A model generated the notes under the pieces. It saw nothing but the letters and a program-made list of their open reading frames with translations, was not told the origin of the DNA and made no database searches. The position numbers were made by a program, and so were the translations under genes. Below are positions 7,139 through 16,302 of a stretch of DNA of 35,165 nt, piece after piece (positions within the stretch are counted from its first letter, which is position 1; the number at the start of each line of letters is the position of its first letter). The stretch comes from CAZXFA01 sp964640085 (GTDB taxonomy: Bacteria > Actinomycetota > UBA4738 > HRBIN12): positions 1 to 35,165 of the forward strand of contig CAZXFA010000027.1 in NCBI GenBank assembly GCA_964640085.1, in the 5' to 3' direction.

Positions 7139-7708
7139 TCACAGCCCTTCCAGGTCCTCGGGTCTGTCGACGTCGGGCGGGGCGTCACCGTCCATCTCGA
7201 CGACCTCCACGAGATCTGGGTGGCGATCCATCAGGGCCCGGGCGCCCACGTCCCCCTCCAGGGTCGTGGCCTCCCCCCAGATCTGCCGTGACAGGAGTGC
7301 GGGCCCCGGTCCGCTCCGGAACCGGATGCGGACGATCGGCGAGCGGCGGGTTCGGAACGCCTCGACGAGGGCTCGCACGTGCTGGTCCGTGATGCCCGGC
7401 TGGTCGGCGAGCAGGACCACGGCGCCCTCGCTCGCGGGGTCGGCGGACCGCAGCCCCGCCGCGAGCGAGCTCGCCATGCCTCCCTCATAAGCGGGGTTCA
7501 TCACCCAGCGGGCCGAGCCGGGGAGGCGCAGGGCCTCCCGAACGCGTTCGGCTTCGTGCCCCAAGACCACGACGATCTCGTCGATCCCCGCCCTGATCGC
7601 GGCGTCGATCGGGTGTTGGGCGAGGGGCTTGTCGCGGACGCGGACGATCTGCTTGGTGCTGCCGAACCGGGTCGCCGGCCCGGCGGCGAGCACGATGGCG
7701 GTGATCAT
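7139..7708 (-). CDS. mocA: MobA-like nucleotidyltransferase, molybdenum cofactor cytidylyltransferase
   Basis: 189 residues. The N-terminal LAAGPATRFGSTKQ is the nucleotide-binding signature of the MobA/MocA group, followed by VVVLGHEAERV, NPAYEGGMASSL and LLADQPGIT. MocA joins CMP from CTP to molybdopterin to give the cytosine dinucleotide cofactor used by xanthine dehydrogenase-type enzymes, including CO dehydrogenase. The start ATG 7708 overlaps the coxG stop as ATGA, so the two are translationally coupled. Two sets of molybdenum hydroxylase subunits lie within the next 12 kb, which supports MocA over other NTP-transferases. A terminator follows immediately. Confidence 0.85.
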   Translation of the reverse strand: MITAIVLAAGPATRFGSTKQIVRVRDKPLAQHPIDAAIRAGIDEIVVVLGHEAERVREALRLPGSARWVMNPAYEGGMASSLAAGLRSADPASEGAVVLLADQPGITDQHVRALVEAFRTRRSPIVRIRFRSGPGPALLSRQIWGEATTLEGDVGARALMDRHPDLVEVVEMDGDAPPDVDRPEDLEGL

Positions 7709-8295
7709 CCGCGCGATCTCCCGAACAGCCGGCGCAAGAACCGAACGATCGCCGCCCAGATCGCCGACAGGCCGAGCCGGATCCCGCCGATCGCCTTCGC
7801 CCTTGGCGGCGGCTCCCGAACCGCCGTCCCCGCCGTGGCCGCCTCGCGCGCCTCCATCTGAGAACGGAGGCAGTCGGCGAACTGCATCGTGAGCTTGCGG
7901 CTCACCTCCGGGAGCAGGCCCCGCGAGAGCTGGGCCACCGAGCCCGTGAGCTGGATGTCGGCGGTCATCTTGACCCTGGTGAGGTGGTCCCCGGCGGGTT
8001 CGAGCCAGGAGGTCACCACGGCGTTGGCGGCGCCCTTGCCCCTCTGCTCCATCCCGCGGGCGTGGAGCACCACCCGGTGCGCCGTGTCGTCGCGCTCCTC
8101 CATCGCCACGGTGCCCGCGAACGACAGCGAGACCGGGCCGAGCTTCATGTGGACCTTCCCCTTCCACGTTCGCTCATCCACCGTCTCGGTCAGCTCGGCG
8201 CCCGGCATGCAGGGGGCGACGCGCTCGACATCCAGCAGGTAGCTCCACAGGTGGTCGAGCGGCGCGCCGACCTCGAACTCGTTCTCGATCCGCAT
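7705..8295 (-). CDS. coxG: CO dehydrogenase subunit G (CoxG), SRPBCC-fold membrane anchor protein
   Basis: 196 residues. The N-terminus MRIENEFEVGAPLDHLW, CMPGAEL and the LGPVSLSFAGTV segment are characteristic of the CoxG family (START/SRPBCC fold). Residues about 168-190 form a hydrophobic/basic C-terminal helix (LGLSAIWAAIVRFLRRLF). In carboxydotrophs CoxG recruits the cytoplasmic CO dehydrogenase to the membrane. The start ATG 8295 has a GAGGAGGG ribosome site, and TAGGCT (8329-8324) is a possible -10. It overlaps mocA by 4 nt. Confidence 0.88.
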   Translation of the reverse strand: MRIENEFEVGAPLDHLWSYLLDVERVAPCMPGAELTETVDERTWKGKVHMKLGPVSLSFAGTVAMEERDDTAHRVVLHARGMEQRGKGAANAVVTSWLEPAGDHLTRVKMTADIQLTGSVAQLSRGLLPEVSRKLTMQFADCLRSQMEAREAATAGTAVREPPPRAKAIGGIRLGLSAIWAAIVRFLRRLFGRSRG

Positions 8296-8344
8296 GGCCC
8301 TCCTCGGGTCGGGCTGGTGCCGCAGCCTACCGCGGGGCAGGTGG

Positions 8345-8350
8345 TAGGGT
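8345..8350 (+). promoter_or_regulatory. -10 box for leaderless SDR gene
   Basis: TAGGGT lies 8 nt before the GTG start at 8359, with no ribosome site between. A minus-strand TAGGCT at 8329-8324 is the candidate for the divergent coxG. Confidence 0.45.
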
Positions 8351-8358
8351 GCGCCGCC

Positions 8359-9138
8359 GTGGGTCGGTTCGACGGACGGGTGGCGCTCGTGAGCGGGGCC
8401 GGGAGCCCGAGCGGGATCGGGTTCGCGGCGGCACGCCTCCTGGCACGGGAGGGGGCCGCCGTGGCCGTGACGTCCACGACCGCGCGGATCCACGAAAGGG
8501 CGGCCGAGCTCGGGCCGCCGGCCATGGGGTTCGTCGCCGACCTCACCGATCCGGCCCAGGCGCGCTCGATGGTGGAGGGGGTGCTCGAACGGGTCGGGTG
8601 GATCGACGTCCTCGTGAACAACGCCGGCATGGTCCAGACGGAGCTCGAGGTCCAAGGCGGACGGTTCGCCGACCTGGACCCCCCGGCCTTCGAGCGCGAC
8701 CTCGCGCTCAACCTCCTGACGGCTGCCAACGTCACGCGCGCCGTCCTGCCGGGGATGCTCGAGCGCGGCTACGGGCGGATCGTGATGGTCTCCAGCGTCA
8801 CCGGTCCGCTGGTCTCGAACCCGGAGAGCGCTGGGTACGGGGCCGCCAAGGCGGGGATGGACGGGCTGATGCGGGCGATCGCGCTCGAGACGGCCCGCAC
8901 GGGCGTGACCTGCAACTCGGTCCAGCCGGGATGGATCGCGACCGGGTCCCAGCTCCCGGAGGAGGAGCGCGCGGGGCGCCACACGCCGGTCGGCCGCAGC
9001 GGGACCCCGGACGAGGTCGCCGAGGCGATCGCGTTCCTCGCCTCGGACGGCGCGAGCTACGTGACCGGGGCCGCCCTCGTCGTGGACGGTGGCAACACGA
9101 TCCAGGAGTACAAGGGCCCACCCGACGCCTGGTACTGA
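8359..9138 (+). CDS. Short-chain dehydrogenase/reductase (classical SDR)
   Basis: 259 residues, typical for classical SDRs. The dinucleotide loop GAGSPSGIG is at residues 13-21, DLTDP follows, NNAG marks the fold, and the catalytic triad is visible as VSSVTG (Ser) and YGAAKAG (Tyr, Lys). The C-terminal LASDGASYVTGAALVVDGG is typical of FabG-like members. The start is GTG 8359 (VGRFDGRVALVSG) behind a TAGGGT box. Its 3' end directly abuts the xdhC-type gene on the other strand with no space for a terminator. Substrate unknown; the position in a cox island does not by itself tie it to CO oxidation. Confidence 0.85.
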   Translation: MGRFDGRVALVSGAGSPSGIGFAAARLLAREGAAVAVTSTTARIHERAAELGPPAMGFVADLTDPAQARSMVEGVLERVGWIDVLVNNAGMVQTELEVQGGRFADLDPPAFERDLALNLLTAANVTRAVLPGMLERGYGRIVMVSSVTGPLVSNPESAGYGAAKAGMDGLMRAIALETARTGVTCNSVQPGWIATGSQLPEEERAGRHTPVGRSGTPDEVAEAIAFLASDGASYVTGAALVVDGGNTIQEYKGPPDAWY

Positions 9139-10284
9139 CTAGCGGCGGGTCGACCCCGCCGGAGCGTGGCGCTCGTGGATCGGGCCCGGGCGGTCCTTGA
9201 GGAACCCGGCGCTCCGTCCCCGCCTGACCGCCACGATCTCGGCGCAGATCGCCGCGGCGATCTCCTCGGGCCCCTCGGCCCCGAGGTCCAGGCCCGCCGG
9301 GCCGTGGATCCGTTCGAGGTCGGCCCCGGCGATCTCGACGCCCTCCTCGCGGAGCTCGGTCAGCAGCCGTTCGGTCCGAACGCGGGGGCCGAGCATCGCG
9401 ATGAACCGCGCCGGCGAGGCGAGAAGCGAGCGCACGTAGTCTTTGTCGCGCAGGAAGTTGTGCGTCATCACGACCACGTGCGTTCGTTCGTCGACCGGCG
9501 CCACCTCGGCCATCTTGTCGGGGCGCTCCACGAGCACGAAGTCGGCCGCCTCGGGGAATCGCTCGCGGTTCAGGAACTCCGGGCGGTCGTCCACCACGAT
9601 CGGGTTCCACCCGAGCGCCGCCGCCTGCTTGACCAGGGGCGCGGCATCGTGGCCGGCGCCGCAGACCAGGAGCCGGAGCGGGGGCTCGAGCACCTCGACG
9701 AACGCGCGCGTCGTACCGGACGTCCCCGGGAGCTCGCGGATCTCGCTCTTCTCGCGCTCGAGGAGCGTCCGGGCCGCCTCGACCGCCGCCGCGTCGACTG
9801 CCCCGTCGCCGAGGGTGCCCTCGGCCGTCCCGTCCCGGTGCACGAGCAGGCGGTTCCCCTGCTCCACGCCCGGCGCGTCGGCGTCCAGGACCGTTACCAT
9901 GCAGATCGGGCGCTCCTCCTCGAGCGCCATCCGCAGCGCCCCGGCCACCTCGGCCGCCTTGTCGGCGGGCTCGACGAACAGCTCGAACGCCCCGTTGCAG
10001 CCGAGCCCCCAGCCCCACACGGCGTCGTCGTCGGCGGTGAGGTCGAACGAGACGATGCGCGCCATGCCTTCGCGCATCACGATCCTGGCGACGTCGGCGA
10101 CGTCGTTCTCCAGGCACCCCCCGGAGATGTTGCCGATCAGGTCGCCCTCCTCGGGCACCAGCAGGCGTGCGCCGGGTCGGCGGTACGTCGACCCCTTCAC
10201 GGCGACGATCGTGGCCAGCGCGAGCTTCTCGCCCCGCGCCGACAACGACTCGATCGCCTCCAGGACGTCGGTGAGCTCGCTCAT
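9139..10284 (-). CDS. coxI: XdhC/CoxI-family molybdenum-enzyme maturation protein
   Basis: 381 residues with the two XdhC parts: an N-terminal domain (GEKLALATIVAVKGSTYRRPGARLLV ends, NISGGCLENDV with the conserved Cys) and a C-terminal Rossmann-like domain (LRLLVCGAGHDAAPLVKQA, VVMTHNFLRD, HGPAGLDLGA). Family members bind sulfurated Mo cofactor and help insert the sulfido ligand. In Oligotropha the similar CoxF and CoxI proteins are cox accessory proteins. The start ATG 10284 has a TACCAT box exactly 7 nt upstream and no ribosome site, so it is probably transcribed separately from the upstream coxMSL run. The symbol coxF would be equally defensible. Confidence 0.85.
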   Translation of the reverse strand: MSELTDVLEAIESLSARGEKLALATIVAVKGSTYRRPGARLLVPEEGDLIGNISGGCLENDVADVARIVMREGMARIVSFDLTADDDAVWGWGLGCNGAFELFVEPADKAAEVAGALRMALEEERPICMVTVLDADAPGVEQGNRLLVHRDGTAEGTLGDGAVDAAAVEAARTLLEREKSEIRELPGTSGTTRAFVEVLEPPLRLLVCGAGHDAAPLVKQAAALGWNPIVVDDRPEFLNRERFPEAADFVLVERPDKMAEVAPVDERTHVVVMTHNFLRDKDYVRSLLASPARFIAMLGPRVRTERLLTELREEGVEIAGADLERIHGPAGLDLGAEGPEEIAAAICAEIVAVRRGRSAGFLKDRPGPIHERHAPAGSTRR

Positions 10285-10291
10285 CCCCCCG

Positions 10292-10297
10292 ATGGTA
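10292..10297 (-). promoter_or_regulatory. -10 box for leaderless xdhC-type gene
   Basis: TACCAT (minus strand, 10297-10292) lies 7 nt from ATG 10284; the intervening bases are CGGGGGG. No -35 match was seen. Confidence 0.5.
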
Positions 10298-10322
10298 GCC
10301 CGATGCGGCCGAGCGGTGGCCC

Positions 10323-11295
10323 CTACCGCTCGCTCGCCCGTGCCTCCAGGTACCGGGTGGGGTCCTCTTCGAACCGCGAGAGGCAGCCCGCCGAGCAGAA
10401 GTAGTACGTGCGCCCGTCGTGCACGGTCCGGTACCGGGCCGTGGCGACCTCGACCGTCATGCCGCACACGGGGTCGAGCTCCTCGTGGCGGGGCGTCTCG
10501 GCGGGCGGCACAGCGCCGGCGAGCGCCCCGCCCGATCGCTCGCGGACGAGCTCGGCGAGGATCGCCACCGCGATCTCCTCGTGGGCCACCTTCCCGAGGT
10601 CGAGACCGGCCGGGGCGTGGACGCGCGCTAGCGCCTCCTCGGGCACCCCGCGGTCTCGGAGGTATCCGAGCACCGACTCCGCCCGCTTGGCCGAGGCGAC
10701 CAGGCCGACGTACGCCGCCGGTGTGGCCAGAGACCGCTCGAGCGCGTCCTCGTCGTAGTGGCCCTGGGTCGCGACCACCACGAACGAGCGCTCGGTGATC
10801 CCCGCGGCGTCCAGGTCCAGCGCGGTGAGCACCCGCCCGGCCTCCGGGTAGTCCTCGGGCAGCCCGCCATCGTCCACGACGACGGTCCGCCAGCCCAGCG
10901 CGCCGGCCATAGCGGCCAGCGTGCCCACGGCGGGGGAACGCCCGATCACGACGAGCTGCGGCTGCGGCAGGACGGGTTCCACGTGCACCTCCAGGGCTCC
11001 TTCGCTCTGGCAGGCGATCGGGACGGTGACCACGCCCTCGCGACCGCGAGCGGCGAGCTCCTCCGGTGGACCGAGGAACAGAAGCCGCGGCGTGCCTTCT
11101 TCGAGCGCCTTCAGCGCCTCGCGGATGACGGTCGGCTCCGCGCAGGCGCCCCCGAGCCACCCGCGGACCCGGCGGTCGGGCGTGATGAGCGCCGTCGAGC
11201 CCTCCTTGCCCGACGAGGGCGCCCGTCGCCAGACGACCGTGGCCAGCACGAACGCTTCGCCTCGCCGGGACAGCTCGGCTGCGAGCTCGAGGACC

Positions 11296-11306
<11 letters not shown>
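10323..11306 (-). CDS. coxF: XdhC/CoxF-family protein with C-terminal YHS metal-binding domain
   Basis: 327 residues. Residues 1 to about 265 are XdhC-like: ATVVWRRAPSSGKEGS, GWLGGACAEPTVI, then LVVIGRSPAVGTLA, VVATQGHYDED and VHAPAGLDLGKVAHEEIAVAILAEL. Residues 274-322 are a YHS domain: DPVCGM (C281), YYFCSAGC (C304, C308), ending FEEDPTRYL. YHS domains occur in copper and heavy-metal handling proteins. The start is GTG at 11306, inside the end of coxL (11-nt overlap), so it is translationally coupled to the form I large subunit. Form I CO dehydrogenase needs a Cu ion bridged to Mo by sulfur, so a role in metal or sulfur delivery to that site is attractive but only inferred. Confidence 0.85.
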
Positions 11307-13650
<2,344 letters not shown>

Positions 13651-13664
13651 GGGTCGGGCTCCTC

Positions 13665-14144
13665 TCAGGCCGGGGTAGACGTGCCCGCCTGGATCTCGGC
13701 AGCGAGCTGGATCGCCTTGACGATGTTCATGTAGCCGGTGCAGCGGCAGATGTTCCCGGAGATCGCCCAGCGGACGTCCTCGTCGCTGGGCGACGGGTTC
13801 GCGTCGATCAGCGCCTTGCCGACGAGCATCATCCCTGGCGTGCAGAACCCGCACTGCAGGCCGTGGGCCTCCTTGAACGCGGCCTGCATCGGGTGGAGCT
13901 GTCCGTCCTGCATCAGGCCCTCGACGGTGGTGATCTCTCGGCCGTCGGCCTGGACGGCGAACATCGTGCACGACTTGATCGGTATGCCGTCGATCAGGAC
14001 CGTGCAGGCCCCGCAGCTCGTCGTGTCGCACCCGATGTGCGTCCCGGTGAGCTCGAGTACCTCCCGGAGGAAGTGGACGAGGAGCAACCGTGGCTCGACG
14101 TCGGCGGACCGCTCGGTCCCGTTGACGGTGATCGTGATCTCCAT
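13665..14144 (-). CDS. coxS: CO dehydrogenase small iron-sulfur subunit (CoxS)
   Basis: 159 residues with two [2Fe-2S] sites: plant-ferredoxin type C39, C44, C47, C59 (GCDTTSCGAC, KSC) and C98, C101, C133, C135 (LQCGFCTPG, NICRCTGY). It passes electrons from the Mo site in CoxL to the FAD in CoxM. The start ATG 14144 follows GAGGGGG. It lies 15 bp after coxM and 14 bp before coxL in one operon. No residue of the cluster sites is missing. Confidence 0.95.
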   Translation of the reverse strand: MEITITVNGTERSADVEPRLLLVHFLREVLELTGTHIGCDTTSCGACTVLIDGIPIKSCTMFAVQADGREITTVEGLMQDGQLHPMQAAFKEAHGLQCGFCTPGMMLVGKALIDANPSPSDEDVRWAISGNICRCTGYMNIVKAIQLAAEIQAGTSTPA

Positions 14145-14159
14145 GTCCGGCGTACCCCC

Positions 14160-15023
14160 TCAGCCCGTGGCCATCTCGACGGCGCGGGCCAGGCCGCGCT
14201 TCACGAACACCTCAACGACGTGCCGCTTGTACCCTTCCGAGCCCCGCACGTCGGACGACGGCGAGCTGGCGGCGGCGGCCAGGCCCGCCGCTTGGGCGAA
14301 GGCGTCCTCGTTCGGCTCCTTGCCCCCGAGCGACGCGGCGGCCTCCGCGGCCTCGATGTTCTTCGTGCCCACACCCGTCAGGCCGATCCCGGCGCGATCG
14401 ATCGTGCCGTTCGACAGCTCGACCTGGACGGCGACGCCGACGGTCGCGAAGTCCCCCACCTTGCGCTCGAGCTTGAGGTAGGTGCCGCCGCTCTTGCCGC
14501 TGGGGGCGGGGACCCGCACCTCGGTCAGCAGCTCGTCCGGCTCGAGCGCGGTGGTGAAGATGTCGACGAGGAACCCGTCGATCGGTAGCTCGCGCTCGCC
14601 GCGGGAGCTGCGGAGCACGACGTTCGCCCCGGCCGCGAGCATCACCGAGCCCCAGTCGCCCGCGGGGTCGGCGTGCGCGAGCGAGCCGCCGACGGTCCCG
14701 AGGTTCCGCACGAGCGGGTCGGAGATCTGCGGCGCGGCCGAGGCGAGCAGCGGGAACCGGGCGGACACGGTCTCGGAGCTCACGACCTGCGCGTGCCGGA
14801 CGAGCGCCCCGAGCCGCAGCGCGCCGCCCTCCTCCTGCAGGCGGTCGAGCCCCGGGATCCGATTGATGTCCACGAGGTCGGCCGGCGCGGCGAACCGGAG
14901 CTTCATCACCGGGATCAGGCTCTGTCCGCCCGCCAGGACCTTCGCGTCCTCCAGGTCGGACAGCGCCTGGAGCGCCTCCTCGATGGAGGTGGGCCGGTGG
15001 TACTCGAAGCGCGATGGGAGCAT
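14160..15023 (-). CDS. coxM: CO dehydrogenase medium FAD subunit (CoxM)
   Basis: 287 residues of the molybdopterin dehydrogenase FAD-binding family. AGGQSLIPVMKLR and TVGGSLAHADPAGD are the FAD-contact motifs (AGGQS, TVGGS). The C-terminal CO-dehydrogenase flavoprotein domain ends VFVKRGLARAVEMATG. It accepts electrons from CoxS and passes them toward quinone. The start ATG 15023 has a GAGGAGGA ribosome site. First gene of coxMSL; the leader upstream is about 135 nt if the promoter proposed at 15167-15196 is used. Confidence 0.94.
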   Translation of the reverse strand: MLPSRFEYHRPTSIEEALQALSDLEDAKVLAGGQSLIPVMKLRFAAPADLVDINRIPGLDRLQEEGGALRLGALVRHAQVVSSETVSARFPLLASAAPQISDPLVRNLGTVGGSLAHADPAGDWGSVMLAAGANVVLRSSRGERELPIDGFLVDIFTTALEPDELLTEVRVPAPSGKSGGTYLKLERKVGDFATVGVAVQVELSNGTIDRAGIGLTGVGTKNIEAAEAAASLGGKEPNEDAFAQAAGLAAAASSPSSDVRGSEGYKRHVVEVFVKRGLARAVEMATG

Positions 15024-15166
15024 GGGGTTCCTCCTCAGTCCGCGGAACGCGTCGATAGCTGGACGGTTGGTTCCCGCCAGGCGTGGCTAGATGCGGCCGA
15101 TCGCCGAACGAGCGTGTGATCCGACACGGTCCCCCGTACTACGTTCGACCCACGGTTGGTGACTGG

Positions 15167-15196
15167 ACTATCCACCGACCCTCGACCGAAGGTCAA
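15167..15196 (-). promoter_or_regulatory. Candidate promoter of the coxMSL operon
   Basis: On the minus strand TTGACC (15196-15191), an 18-nt spacer and GATAGT (15172-15167). It is the best sigma-70-like pair between coxM and the divergent pilin-like gene. It would give a leader of about 135 nt, and no regulator site or regulator gene was recognised. Confidence 0.4.
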
Positions 15197-15226
15197 GTCG
15201 ACCCCTTCCGCGGCCTCCATGGACGG

Positions 15227-15232
15227 TATCTT
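15227..15232 (+). promoter_or_regulatory. -10 box for leaderless pilin-like gene
   Basis: TATCTT lies exactly 7 nt before ATG 15240, which decides that start over ATG 15219 and over the further upstream open frame. Confidence 0.45.
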
Positions 15233-15239
15233 CGGAGCG

Positions 15240-15722
15240 ATGATGGTGGCCGACCCTCCCGCCCGCTCCTCGAACCGCGGCTTCTGGACGATCTTCGTGG
15301 CCCTGGGAGCCGGCGGGATCGCCCTCGTCGCCCTGGTGATCGCGTTCCGGCCGATCGCCCGGACCGGCGCGGTCGCGTTCGCGCAGTCGAACCTCCGGCA
15401 GGCCTCGGCGGCGGCCGAGCGCGCGGCCCGGGCCGACGGGTCGCTCGCGGCGGCAACTCCCCTCCGGCTCCGCCTCGACCCGGAGGTCGGTCGTCTCCTC
15501 TTCATCGACCCGGATCAGAGCTCGAACGACTCCGAGGTGGTCAGCGTGCTCGCCACCGAGCAGGCCTGGACCGGCGCGGCGCGGGCGGACACGGGCGACT
15601 GCTTCTGGGTCCGCGTGGAGGCGACGGAGGCGGGCTCGTTGGGGACGGTGTACGGGACGGGGACCGACTGCTCAGCCGAGCAGGCCGCGCTCGCCCCCCC
15701 TGAGGTCTGGCCCGAACCCTGA
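15240..15722 (+). CDS. Single-pass membrane protein with type IV pilin-like extracellular part
   Basis: 160 residues. Residues about 15-37 form one membrane helix (FWTIFVALGAGGIALVALVIAF). A helix AFAQSNLRQASAAAERAARADG and a globular tail follow, with SNDSEVVSVLATEQAWTGAAR, DTGDCFWVRVE and YGTGTDCSAEQA. That order (NLR helix, S.D..VSV strand, a GDCFW strand, YGTGTDC) resembles actinobacterial type IV pilins, with the two cysteines placed for a disulfide. It lacks the prepilin cleavage motif (Gly before FTLIE) and the Glu5, so it should not be processed or assembled as a normal pilin. It sits between coxMSL and coxSLM. The resemblance is from memory of the family, not a search. Confidence 0.65.
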   Translation: MMVADPPARSSNRGFWTIFVALGAGGIALVALVIAFRPIARTGAVAFAQSNLRQASAAAERAARADGSLAAATPLRLRLDPEVGRLLFIDPDQSSNDSEVVSVLATEQAWTGAARADTGDCFWVRVEATEAGSLGTVYGTGTDCSAEQAALAPPEVWPEP

Positions 15723-15812
15723 TCGCGAGCCGGGGGGGAGCCCCGATTCGCGCGGTGAGCTCGACGGGACTACCATCCGGGCTCTCACTCCTTCTGACCG
15801 AAAGGGGGACCC

Positions 15813-16289
15813 GTGACGCGCGTATCGGTCACCGTCAACGGGGTCGCGCGCGAGGCCGACGTCGAACCGCGCACGCTCCTCGTGTACTTCCTCCGGGAGA
15901 CCCTCGGGCTCACCGGCACCAACGTCGGGTGCGACACCTCCTCGTGCGGGACGTGCACCATCCTGGTGGACGGCGAATCCGTGAAGTCGTGCACGATGCT
16001 CGCCGCGCAGGCCGACGGTCGCGAGGTGACGACGATCGAGGGGATGGCCTCCGACGGCGAGCTCCATCCGCTCCAGGACGCGTTCCACCGGAACCACGGT
16101 CTCCAGTGTGGCTACTGCACGCCGGGGATGATCATGGCCGCGGCGAGCTTCCTGAAGGAGGACCCGAGCCCGACCGAGGCGCAGGTCAGGGAGTCGCTCG
16201 AGGGGAACCTGTGCCGCTGCACCGGGTACCAGAACATCGTCACGTCCATCCTCGACGCCGCGCAGCAGATGAGCGGCGTCGAGGCGTAG
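15813..16289 (+). CDS. Molybdenum hydroxylase small iron-sulfur subunit (form II CoxS-like)
   Basis: 158 residues from GTG 15813 behind AAAGGGGG. Both [2Fe-2S] sites are intact: C40, C45, C48, C60 and C99, C102, C134, C136 (GCDTSSCGTC, LQCGYCTPG, NLCRCTGY). It is close in sequence to the form I CoxS in this window. First gene of a small-large-medium operon, the order usual for form II. A TACCAT at 15771-15776 may be its -10 box. It would pass electrons from the Mo subunit to the flavoprotein. Confidence 0.92.
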   Translation: MTRVSVTVNGVAREADVEPRTLLVYFLRETLGLTGTNVGCDTSSCGTCTILVDGESVKSCTMLAAQADGREVTTIEGMASDGELHPLQDAFHRNHGLQCGYCTPGMIMAAASFLKEDPSPTEAQVRESLEGNLCRCTGYQNIVTSILDAAQQMSGVEA

Positions 16290-16302
16290 GGAGGGTCCGG
16301 AG

